NCBI GenBank assembly: GCA_002450895.1
Contig: DKAR01000098.1
Location: 1,242 to 14,793 of the forward strand
DNA length: 13,552 bases
Source: Proteobacteria bacterium UBA6921
GTDB taxonomy: Bacteria > Pseudomonadota > Gammaproteobacteria > SG8-11
Reading direction: 5' to 3'
Positions 6,778 through 12,856 of the stretch are shown piece after piece. How positions within the stretch are numbered: position 1 is the stretch's first letter; each line of letters begins with the position of its first letter. A program made the translations under genes and the position numbers. Under the pieces are notes generated by a model, which was not told the origin of the DNA, ran no database searches, and saw only the letters and a program-made list of their open reading frames with translations.

Positions 6778-7674
6778 ATGAACGTTATTTTTTTCGGTGC
6801 CGGTGCCAGCAAAGGTTCTGATTCAAGTAACGTTCCTCCACTTGGCAACGCCCTTTTTGGGGAGCTTGTTCGACATGACCCAAGAGGATGGGGAAGGCTA
6901 CCGCCACCATGGGCGACCCAATTTCAACAAACGAACGGTTTCGAACAGGCCATGCAGGCTTTTATTTCCAGTGGGCAGTTTGGTTCACCACTGCAATGGG
7001 CGATGGCCGACTACTTCTTCAAGAATTTTCCCATAAGCAATTCCAATCGTTACTTGGCATTGATGAATGATCTGAAGCCACACACCTCACGCTTCGCTGT
7101 TGTAACTATTAACTACGATACTCTTCTATTTCAGGCCGCATCACGCACGAAGACCCAACTTGCTCTTGGTGCAGCAACGCATCCAGGACAACAGTTACCT
7201 GTATGTTTGCCGCATGGTTCCTGTGTTTTGTGTTGCCAAGGAATCAGTGCGACCTCAGGTGTTTCCTTCACTGGCGGGGTTTCAACGAGTGGCCAACCCC
7301 GGGTTTTTGTTGACGTCGCTGACTTTGACCGAGAGAAAGCAAGTAATGTTTTCCCACCAATCATGTCCTATTACGAGCCAAACAAGTTTACGGTTAGCTG
7401 CGCGAATGTTATCGCTCAGGAGCGGGCCATTTATGCCCAATGGATAAGGCAAGCCGAGAAGATAGCCGTCATCGGGGTCAACGTGCACCCCGCAGATCGA
7501 CACATATGGGACTCCCTATCGAATACATCGGCTCAGATATTCTACTTGAGCGGAAAATCAGGAGTACAAGGCTTTCACAATTGGGCGGTTAGTGTTGGAC
7601 GGACCGTCGATATTGTTTGTGACAAGCACTTCGCGGGCGGGTATGCAGACCTCAAAACATTTCTCGGTATATGA
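6778..7674 (+). CDS. SIR2-like NAD-binding protein (cassette 2)
   Basis: The 298-residue product carries SIR2-family signatures in order: the nucleotide-binding loop GAGAS (residues 7-11), TINYD (110-114, the position of the catalytic Asn/Asp motif, N112 and D114), LPHGS (144-148, with H146 at the catalytic His position), and the C-terminal VIGVNVHPADRHIWDSL (231-247), which resembles the conserved segment that closes the NAD site. It lacks the CxxC zinc pairs of true deacetylase sirtuins, as is usual for SIR2-like domains of defence proteins such as ThsA and DSR, which cleave NAD during infection. Here the domain stands alone, with no fused sensor or effector. NADase activity is inferred from family and motifs. 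It starts 17 bp after attC site 1, with a weak AAGAG-type ribosome binding site. Confidence 0.8.
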   Translation: MNVIFFGAGASKGSDSSNVPPLGNALFGELVRHDPRGWGRLPPPWATQFQQTNGFEQAMQAFISSGQFGSPLQWAMADYFFKNFPISNSNRYLALMNDLKPHTSRFAVVTINYDTLLFQAASRTKTQLALGAATHPGQQLPVCLPHGSCVLCCQGISATSGVSFTGGVSTSGQPRVFVDVADFDREKASNVFPPIMSYYEPNKFTVSCANVIAQERAIYAQWIRQAEKIAVIGVNVHPADRHIWDSLSNTSAQIFYLSGKSGVQGFHNWAVSVGRTVDIVCDKHFAGGYADLKTFLGI

Positions 7675-7684
7675 AGGCGCTACT

Positions 7685-7765
7685 CTACAACTGCAAGGAG
7701 TTCGGGCCCGCAAAGCCGGGGACCGGCGCTTACGTACCCTCGGCCGCTCAAGCGGAGTGCAGGGC
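7685..7765 (+). other. Degenerate attC-like site 2
   Basis: CTACAAC (7685-7691), 10 bp after the SIR2 gene's stop, resembles the inverse core. At the right end GCAGGGC (7759-7765) occupies the core position but has CA instead of TT. Inside, GGCC and TT on the left can pair with GGCC and AA on the right with unpaired bases between, plus a small GCCGG-GGA-CCGGC hairpin in the middle. The stretch TCAAGCGGAGTG before the core closely matches TCAACCGGAGTG at the same place in site 3. Confidence 0.4.
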
Positions 7766-7782
7766 TTCCCATAGGAGTAGCA

Positions 7783-8331
7783 ATGGCTTGGCACAATGAA
7801 AATCAAATCGGATCGCACAAATTTCGGTGCGGATATTGCGGCAACATCGTAGCGACTGATAGAGGCTTCTTTGACAAGAACGGAAGCTCAAAGGCCTATC
7901 CATGTCCGCACTGTAGCAAGCTTTCATTTTTTGATGAGTCGGGAAATCAAACGCCCGGCGTAGCGCCCGGAAACGACGTTGGCCACCTTCCAAAGGAATT
8001 GGGAAGCATCTACAACGAAGCGCGACGCTGCGTTTCGGTCAACGCATTTACAGCTTCTGTTCTCGTATGCCGCAAGCTTCTCATGCACATAGCAGTGGAA
8101 CAAAAAGCAGAGCCCGGCAAGTCATTTATTTTCTATGTTGAATACTTGGCAAGTAGTGGCTTTGTTCCGCCGAACGGAAAAGGATGGGTTGACCACATTC
8201 GGAAGAAAGGAAACGAGGCTACGCACGAAATTGTTCTCATGTCGGCGGAAGACGCAAATGAGCTTCTCGCTTTTTTTGAGATGCTCCTAAAGTTTATCTA
8301 CGAGTTTCCAGCGCGTGTTCCGATTAACTAG
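7783..8331 (+). CDS. Zinc-ribbon DUF4145 protein (cassette 3)
   Basis: The 182-residue product has the same architecture as the cassette 1 protein but is clearly different in sequence. It has a zinc ribbon with CGYC (residues 16-19) and CPHC (41-44), then a DUF4145-like helical domain (about 69-178): LPKELGSIYNEARRCV, ASVLVCRKLL, and the family signature KKGNEATHE (141-149). The end (ELLAFFEMLLKFIYEFPARV) is the usual closing helix. A good ribosome binding site, AGGAG at 7773-7777, lies 5 bp before the ATG. Similar two-part proteins are usually annotated as DUF4145 domain-containing proteins of unknown function. It sits between two attC-like sites. The presence of two such proteins in one array is notable; whether they act together is unknown. 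Confidence 0.8.
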   Translation: MAWHNENQIGSHKFRCGYCGNIVATDRGFFDKNGSSKAYPCPHCSKLSFFDESGNQTPGVAPGNDVGHLPKELGSIYNEARRCVSVNAFTASVLVCRKLLMHIAVEQKAEPGKSFIFYVEYLASSGFVPPNGKGWVDHIRKKGNEATHEIVLMSAEDANELLAFFEMLLKFIYEFPARVPIN

Positions 8332-8337
8332 GAGGCT

Positions 8338-8405
8338 CCACAACCGGTTTGAGTCGACCTGGCGATACTGCGCGCCCCCTCGACGGTTCAACCGGAGTGT
8401 TAGCG
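8338..8405 (+). other. attC-like site 3
   Basis: CCACAAC (8338-8344) follows the stop of cassette 3 by 6 bp, and GTTAGCG (8399-8405) lies 11 bp before the next ATG. Inside, CCGGTT (8344-8349) pairs with AACCGG (8390-8395) and GTCGA (8353-8357) with TCGAC (8379-8383). The left arm has 3 bases and the right 6 between these helices, giving the unpaired bases typical of attC. The core sequences deviate slightly from RYYYAAC and GTTRRRY, but the structure is convincing. Confidence 0.55.
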
Positions 8406-8416
8406 GGTAGAAAATC

Positions 8417-8863
8417 ATGGCGACATCCAAACAGGAGCTTGGTGCATGGGGAGAGATGCTTGTGGCAAAAACCTTTGCGTGCCCCAGGTGCAAAACTTTC
8501 CGCTCGCTTCGTCGCTTGCCACCAAATTTCAAATGCGCCGATGTTATATGCGATTTTTGTGGTTACCTTGCCCAAGTTAAAACCGTTAACGTTGAGAACG
8601 TTACCAAGGTCCCAAATACGGTATTGGGAGCGGCATGGGGCCCTCAACGGATGCGAATGAAGGCGGGAATCTACTTCCCTTTGTTTCTTGTGCTCCGGAA
8701 CAAAACGAAGAAGGCTGTGTTCTATTTGGCTACGGAGTTCCAAAAGCCAAGCATGTACAAGAAGCGAAAGCCCCTGTCACAAAATGCGCGTCGTGCTGGG
8801 TGGCAGGGTTTTATCTACGACATGGCATCATTAGAGAAAGGTGCGCTTGTCAAAATTCTTTAA
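8417..8863 (+). CDS. DpnI-like nuclease domain without the C-terminal DNA-binding domain (cassette 4)
   Basis: The 148-residue product resembles the catalytic domain of DpnI, the type IIM enzyme that cuts methylated GATC. Shared traits are a zinc site C22xxC25...C45xxC48; the metal-binding PD-(D/E)XK residues with D42 and, 11 and 13 residues later, Q53 and K55 (DpnI has D53, E64, K66 with the same spacing); and near the end RKPLSQNARRAGWQGF (residues 117-132), nearly the RKPL...ARRAGW motif of DpnI. DpnI continues for another 70 or so residues as a winged-helix domain that reads methylated DNA; this protein ends just after the nuclease domain. Q in place of E is also found in active Mrr-type nucleases, so activity is plausible. 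Target specificity cannot be told. The gene lies between attC-like sites. Confidence 0.75.
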   Translation: MATSKQELGAWGEMLVAKTFACPRCKTFRSLRRLPPNFKCADVICDFCGYLAQVKTVNVENVTKVPNTVLGAAWGPQRMRMKAGIYFPLFLVLRNKTKKAVFYLATEFQKPSMYKKRKPLSQNARRAGWQGFIYDMASLEKGALVKIL

Positions 8864-8909
8864 TCAACTGTCCGCTGACAACGGCTGCAAGGCGACGTCG
8901 GCGTTGATT
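8862..8909 (+). other. Possible attC-like site 4, right end of array
   Basis: AATCAAC overlaps the stop of cassette 4 and is exactly complementary to GTTGATT at 8903-8909. Inside, GCTGAC (8874-8879) can pair with GTCGGC (8897-8902) with one G-T pair. At 48 bp it is short for an attC, and GTTGATT misses one position of GTTRRRY. It lies where a terminal attC is expected; an ordinary stem-loop is the alternative. Confidence 0.35.
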
Positions 8910-8960
8910 CGCTGCCGTGCTTGAACCCAAGCATCAGACCTCCGCAACGGAAATCTCAGA

Positions 8961-9827
8961 ATGACGCTCTTAGAAATAGCGAATAAATACCTAAACGCAT
9001 GGAATGCCCACGACTCTGACGCGATAGTGCAGACGTTTTCCCCCAGCGGTACGTATTACGATCCCACGACTTCGGAGATCTCCGGCGACGCGATCGGTGC
9101 GTATGCGAAGCGCCTGTGGAGTGTGTTTCCGGATCTGTCGTTTGAGATCGTGAGTATTGCCGAGTCTGGCGTGGGCCGGGTGGTGGCGGAGTGGATGATG
9201 AAAGGGACGAACACCGGGGAGTTCCAGGGGCTGCCGCCCACCGGGCGTTCCATTTCGTTACCGGGAGTCGATGTGATTGAAATCGGGGCCGATGGAATCA
9301 AATCCGTGAAGGGCTATTTCGATTCGCGCGCCGTTCCGGATCAATTGGGTCTGCAGGTGCTCGTGCAGCCGTTCGCGCTCGGTCCATTTGCGTTTGGTAA
9401 TTCGGTTGCCGTGCGGTCGGGCAAGAAGACGAAGCCCGGTGCATTTGGCATCACGACCATCTGGAACCCCGACGCGCAGACGGAGGAGATCCGCGCATTG
9501 ACTCGGGCAACGGCAATAGAAATGTTGCGCATGGAAGGCTTTATCGGCCTGTCGTTTTTCAGGGCCGGTGGCCGCGGTGTAACGATCTCGGCCTGGGAGA
9601 GGCCGGAACACGTGAAGCAGCTGCGGAAGGGCGGTGCCCACTCGGAGGCCATGCGAAAATTCTGGGCCGAACTGAGTGATTCTGCCTACACGAGCGTGTG
9701 GATTCCCGATCACATCAATCCGCTCTGGGTTCGTTGCACGGCGTGCCGCAAGATGATTGATTTCGAGAAGAATGCCGGCGTGTGCAACTGCGGTCAGCCG
9801 TTACCCGAAGCCCCGTCTTACTTCTAA
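8961..9827 (+). CDS. SnoaL-like / ABM-like / zinc-ribbon fusion protein
   Basis: The 288-residue protein appears to have three parts. Residues 1-130 look like a SnoaL-like ester cyclase of the NTF2 fold (LNAWNAHDSDAIVQTFSPSGTYYDPTT, FPDLSFEIVSI, EFQGLPPTGRSISLPGVDVIEI). Residues about 140-250 look like a dimeric alpha/beta-barrel (ABM-type) domain: FGITTIWNP, EMLRMEGFIGLSFFRAGGRGVTISAWERPEHV. The last 35 residues hold a probable zinc ribbon, C259xxC262 and C275xC277. SnoaL-like proteins include cyclases, hydrolases and many of unknown role, so the reaction cannot be named. There is only a weak ribosome binding site (GGAAA about 8 bp upstream). Base composition is back to the high-GC core type. 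The dioxygenase gene starts 48 bp later on the same strand. Confidence 0.7.
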   Translation: MTLLEIANKYLNAWNAHDSDAIVQTFSPSGTYYDPTTSEISGDAIGAYAKRLWSVFPDLSFEIVSIAESGVGRVVAEWMMKGTNTGEFQGLPPTGRSISLPGVDVIEIGADGIKSVKGYFDSRAVPDQLGLQVLVQPFALGPFAFGNSVAVRSGKKTKPGAFGITTIWNPDAQTEEIRALTRATAIEMLRMEGFIGLSFFRAGGRGVTISAWERPEHVKQLRKGGAHSEAMRKFWAELSDSAYTSVWIPDHINPLWVRCTACRKMIDFEKNAGVCNCGQPLPEAPSYF

Positions 9828-9875
9828 TCGCGGCGAGTTGTTGCCAAAATAGCTTTTTCGGCGGAGGAAAGATCC

Positions 9876-10607
9876 ATGTTTTTCAAGCAGCTCGCCACGA
9901 AGGAATCTTCTCTCTCGTATTTCTTTGGATGCGGTGGAAAAGGAAAGGCCATTGCCGTCGACGTGGTCGCGGGAGATGAAGCGTGGTTCGTCGATGAGGC
10001 GAAGAAGGCGAATGTGACGATCACGCACGTGATCGATACGCACGTTCACGCCGATCACTATTCCGGTGGGCGCGCGCTGGCAAAGATGATCAATGCGCCT
10101 TACTGCCTGCATGAAAGCGACAAAGACATGGTGAAGTTTCCGTTTCAGTCGTTGCGCGACGGGGAGATGATCGACGTCGGCAACGTGGTCGTTCAGGTGC
10201 TGCACACGCCCGGTCATACGCCGGACAGCGTGTGCCTGCTGGTGACCGACAAGCGCCGCGGCGAAGCGCCGTGGTTCGTGATCACCGGCGATACAATGTT
10301 CGTCGGTGCCATCGGCCGTCCTGACCTGGCCGGCAAGGAAAAAGAAATGGCCGCGCAGTTGTACGAGAGCATTCATGCGAAGCTGCTCGGCTTGCCGAAT
10401 GAAATCGAAATCTATCCGGGCCACCAGGCGGGCAGCGCCTGCGGCGCAGGGCTGTCCGGCAAGCCTTCTTCCACGCTCGGATTCGAGAAGCGTTGGAATC
10501 CGGCACTGAGCATGGACAAGGCGGCATTTGTGGAATACCTGACGCGAGACATTCCGCCGCGGCCGCAGGGCATGGACGAAATCGTCGCCGCGAATATCGC
10601 CGCTTAG
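9876..10607 (+). CDS. Persulfide dioxygenase-like metallo-beta-lactamase-fold protein
   Basis: The 243-residue product belongs to the ETHE1/persulfide dioxygenase branch of the metallo-beta-lactamase fold. This iron enzyme oxidises glutathione persulfide to sulfite during sulfide detoxification. The HxHxDH motif is at residues 56-61 (THVHADHYSGG), the second histidine in HTPGHTPDS (H114), and the aspartate in TGDTMFVGAIGRPDLAG (D139). The family equivalents of H56, H114 and D139 hold the iron in human ETHE1. YPGHQAGSACGAGLSGKPSSTLGFEK (about 180-205) is very typical of bacterial persulfide dioxygenases and different from glyoxalase II. GGAGGA at 9863-9868, 7 bp before the ATG, is an excellent ribosome binding site. 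No rhodanese domain is fused. The MFS gene follows after 8 bp. Confidence 0.88.
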   Translation: MFFKQLATKESSLSYFFGCGGKGKAIAVDVVAGDEAWFVDEAKKANVTITHVIDTHVHADHYSGGRALAKMINAPYCLHESDKDMVKFPFQSLRDGEMIDVGNVVVQVLHTPGHTPDSVCLLVTDKRRGEAPWFVITGDTMFVGAIGRPDLAGKEKEMAAQLYESIHAKLLGLPNEIEIYPGHQAGSACGAGLSGKPSSTLGFEKRWNPALSMDKAAFVEYLTRDIPPRPQGMDEIVAANIAA

Positions 10608-10615
10608 AGCGCGCT

Positions 10616-11938
10616 GTGGCGGCGGATCACGGGGATACGCTGCTTGCCGATCTTCGGCACGGCATTCGCGATAACCTCCCGCAGTTCCTGCATCAGCTTG
10701 TGCAGGTGTTCCTGGTCGGATTGACGCTGGGCATGTTGCGCACGGTCGTGCCGGCACTCGCGGAAACCGAGTTCGGCGTTCCGCGCGGATCGTTCCTGTT
10801 ACTGATGGCATTCGTCGTCGCGTTTGGTTTTGTCAAAGGCGCGCTCAATTTCGTCGCGGGCCGACTCTCAGAAAAGCTTGGGCGTAAAACGGTGCTTCTG
10901 CTCGGCTGGGCGTTCGCCGTGCCCATTCCATTCATGATCCTGTATGCGCCGAGCTGGAACTGGATCGTCGCGGCGACGGTGTTGCTTGGCGTGAATCAGG
11001 GCTTCACGTGGTCGATGACGCAGACGGCCAAGCTCGACATCACGCGCGCGGACCAACGCGGCCTGACGCTCGGGCTCAATGAATTTTCCGGCTACGTCGG
11101 CGTTGCCATTGCCGGGATCGTCACCGGATATCTCGCCACCAGTTTCGGCCCGCGCCACGGGCTGTTTGTTTTCGGCGTGACGGTGATCCTCTTTGCGCTG
11201 GTGTTAACCGCGCTGTGGGTCAAAGAGACATTGGCCTGGGCGCATGCGGAAGGCGCGCGCCACGCCGCCGGAACCGGTACCGGACCGAAGCCGCGTTTCC
11301 CGCAGAACATTTCTGATCGACCCACTACCGGTGAAGTGTTTGCGCTGATGTCGTGGCGCGACAAGCGCATGGCGGCGCTCAGCCAGGCGGGACTCGTAGA
11401 GAAATTTGTCGATGCGCTGATCTGGGTCGTGTATCCGGTGTACTTGTATGAGCGCGGCGTCAGTCTCGCCAACGTGGGCTGGGTCGTGGGCGTGTACGGT
11501 TTCGTGTGGGGCGGATCGCAGTTTTTCACCGGAAGACTGTCAGACCACATTGGTCGTCGCCGACCGATTGTGTGGGGCATGTGGCTGTGCAGTGCCGGAG
11601 TCGCGATGATGCCGGTGTTGGAATTTACGTGGTGGTGGATTGTGTCCGCCGCGGTGACCGGATTCGGCATGGCGCTGCTGTATCCGAATCTTTCCGCCGC
11701 CGTCGCGGACATCAGCCATCCCAACTGGCGTGGCTCCGCCATCGGCATCTACCGATTCTGGCGCGATCTGGGATACGGCATCGGCGCGCTGTTGCTGGGG
11801 CTCGTCGCGCACCTGAGCGGCAATCTGGTCTCCGGGCTCTGGTTTGTTGCGCTGGCGATGTTCGTATCCGGATTCATCGTGTGGTGGTTGTGCGAAGAAA
11901 CACATCCACGGATCAATCCGGCAGACACCGGTGGTTAA
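10616..11938 (+). CDS. MFS transporter
   Basis: This is a 440-residue inner-membrane permease of the major facilitator superfamily with about twelve predicted membrane helices in two halves, joined by a hydrophilic loop at about residues 203-252. The MFS motif A appears twice: AGRLSEKLGRKTVLLLG (81-97) and TGRLSDHIGRRRPIVWG (305-321). The substrate cannot be read from the sequence. Because it begins 8 bp after the persulfide dioxygenase, a sulfur compound such as sulfite or thiosulfate is a reasonable guess, but only a guess. I chose GTG 10616 because it is the first start after the upstream stop and leaves a short cytoplasmic N-terminus before helix 1. The frame is open further upstream inside the dioxygenase gene, but that part reads as non-coding sequence. 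Confidence 0.88.
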   Translation: MAADHGDTLLADLRHGIRDNLPQFLHQLVQVFLVGLTLGMLRTVVPALAETEFGVPRGSFLLLMAFVVAFGFVKGALNFVAGRLSEKLGRKTVLLLGWAFAVPIPFMILYAPSWNWIVAATVLLGVNQGFTWSMTQTAKLDITRADQRGLTLGLNEFSGYVGVAIAGIVTGYLATSFGPRHGLFVFGVTVILFALVLTALWVKETLAWAHAEGARHAAGTGTGPKPRFPQNISDRPTTGEVFALMSWRDKRMAALSQAGLVEKFVDALIWVVYPVYLYERGVSLANVGWVVGVYGFVWGGSQFFTGRLSDHIGRRRPIVWGMWLCSAGVAMMPVLEFTWWWIVSAAVTGFGMALLYPNLSAAVADISHPNWRGSAIGIYRFWRDLGYGIGALLLGLVAHLSGNLVSGLWFVALAMFVSGFIVWWLCEETHPRINPADTGG

Positions 11939-11957
11939 CGCGTTGTGGCTGACGAAT

Positions 11958-11993
11958 CCTGTGAGCCAAACTGTCTTTCAACAAGCTCACGGG
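11958..11993 (+). terminator. Possible terminator after the MFS gene
   Basis: CCTGTGAGC and GCTCACGGG form a 9-bp stem with one G-T pair, starting 19 bp after the MFS stop. The loop is long (18 bases) and the stem is followed by TTGTTTCACTT, only partly T-rich. It lies between convergent genes, so a terminator is expected here. Confidence 0.4.
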
Positions 11994-12019
11994 TTGTTTC
12001 ACTTGGCGCGCCAGAAAAT

Positions 12020-12856
12020 TTACTCAGCTGGAAATTTTCGAATCTCGTCGTAAGCCGCATCGTCTATGGGAAAGTACCCGTTCAGTCGGACTTGAGACGG
12101 GTTCGACGGATGTCCCCACGAAGCGATCGTATCCAATAAGCGTTTACGTTCGTCGGCCGGAACACGCTGGTGCACGACAAAAAGCGCCGGCGGAACGCGA
12201 TCGGTTTCGGCGATTCCGCGCAATTGGTTGCTCATTGAGCCACGCAACTGATTCATTGCTGTCGGACTTGTTCCGCACGCTTCCACGGCATGCGCGATGA
12301 GTTGATTCAGGCATGATGAGTGGGAGCGAAAGTAAACCAGTTCCAAATCCTTTTCGGTGTCCAGGCCACTCTTGCGTAGGAATGCCCGCACCAAATGGCT
12401 TATGGCCGCATCCCGCGGCGGCAGGCCCACGCGACGTCGTTTGAGATCAGTAACTGCTTTGATCTCGCTGTCCGTGGTGGTCACAATCAATGCGTACAGT
12501 TTTTCTCGGCGTGCAGCCAGCGGCACATATCCATAGTGATGTGCCGTGTTGACGTAGTCGAACGGTTGAATGAACGCAACGTCGTACGTTTGGTCTTTCA
12601 GATTCTTGGTGAACAGTTCAAATGAAGTTTTCGACGCGAGTTGTAGTTCGCGATTCAGAGCATGGTTGAAATCGGCGACAATGGGTGCATAGAGCTTTTC
12701 CATTTCGAGTGGCGGCAGATAGGGAAAAACGCCGAAAATGTACGCCGATTTGGCTGGGGGCGGTGCGTCTTCGGCAACCGCCGTGTACTGAAATGCCAAG
12801 AATAAACTCGCGGCAACGAGAAGAGCCCGGAACATCAGTGAGGCGGCTGTCTTCAT
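12020..12856 (-). CDS. PhnD-like periplasmic substrate-binding protein
   Basis: This is a 278-residue periplasmic binding protein of the phosphate/phosphite/phosphonate (PhnD) type. From the chosen ATG (12856) it begins with a signal peptide: MK, a hydrophobic stretch (about residues 8-24) and a probable cleavage site AVA/ED after residue 28. The mature part shows family features: YIFGVFPYLPPLEMEKLYAPIVADF, LKDQTYDVAFIQPFDYV, LKRRRVGLPPRDAAISHL, and a late block with YFPIDDAAYDEIRKF near the C-terminus. Such proteins deliver a small anion to an ABC transporter or act as sensor domains. No permease or ATPase gene lies beside it, so its partner is unknown. Upstream in-frame ATGs at 12862 and 12895 are alternatives, and the frame is open to 12985. 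No convincing ribosome binding site decides between them. It converges with the MFS gene. Confidence 0.8.
   Translation of the reverse strand: MKTAASLMFRALLVAASLFLAFQYTAVAEDAPPPAKSAYIFGVFPYLPPLEMEKLYAPIVADFNHALNRELQLASKTSFELFTKNLKDQTYDVAFIQPFDYVNTAHHYGYVPLAARREKLYALIVTTTDSEIKAVTDLKRRRVGLPPRDAAISHLVRAFLRKSGLDTEKDLELVYFRSHSSCLNQLIAHAVEACGTSPTAMNQLRGSMSNQLRGIAETDRVPPALFVVHQRVPADERKRLLDTIASWGHPSNPSQVRLNGYFPIDDAAYDEIRKFPAE

Larger units (their letters stand above)
5974..8909 (+). mobile_element. Probable integron gene-cassette array without integrase (CALIN), four cassettes
   Basis: Four single-gene units in the same orientation are separated by 83, 108 and 85 bp. Each gap holds an imperfect inverted repeat that begins within about 10 bp of a stop codon and ends 17-24 bp before the next start. 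This is the layout of integron cassettes: gene plus attC. Using the core sites as boundaries, the units are about 780, 1005, 640 and 500 bp. The stretch is visibly more AT-rich than its flanks. No tyrosine-recombinase gene is in the window, so it would be a cluster of attC sites lacking an integrase. Support is strongest at 6695-6760, fair at 8338-8405, and weak at the other two sites. Confidence 0.65.

Noticed and set aside
5974..8331. The SIR2-like and DUF4145 genes as one operon-type defence system
   Set aside because: Each gene has its own spacer with an attC-like structure, which fits independent cassettes better than a co-evolved operon; kept only as a hypothesis to test.
8324..8743. 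- strand frame of 139 codons opposite the DpnI-like gene
   Set aside because: It covers the attC-like site and the antisense of a gene with clear DpnI motifs.
5715..8960. Prophage, transposon or CRISPR as explanation of the AT-rich region
   Set aside because: No integrase, transposase, terminal inverted repeats with target duplication, or regularly spaced direct repeats were seen.
10493..10615. N-terminal extension of the MFS frame
   Set aside because: It lies inside the dioxygenase gene in another frame and its residues look like an out-of-frame translation; the GTG at 10616 gives a normal MFS N-terminus.
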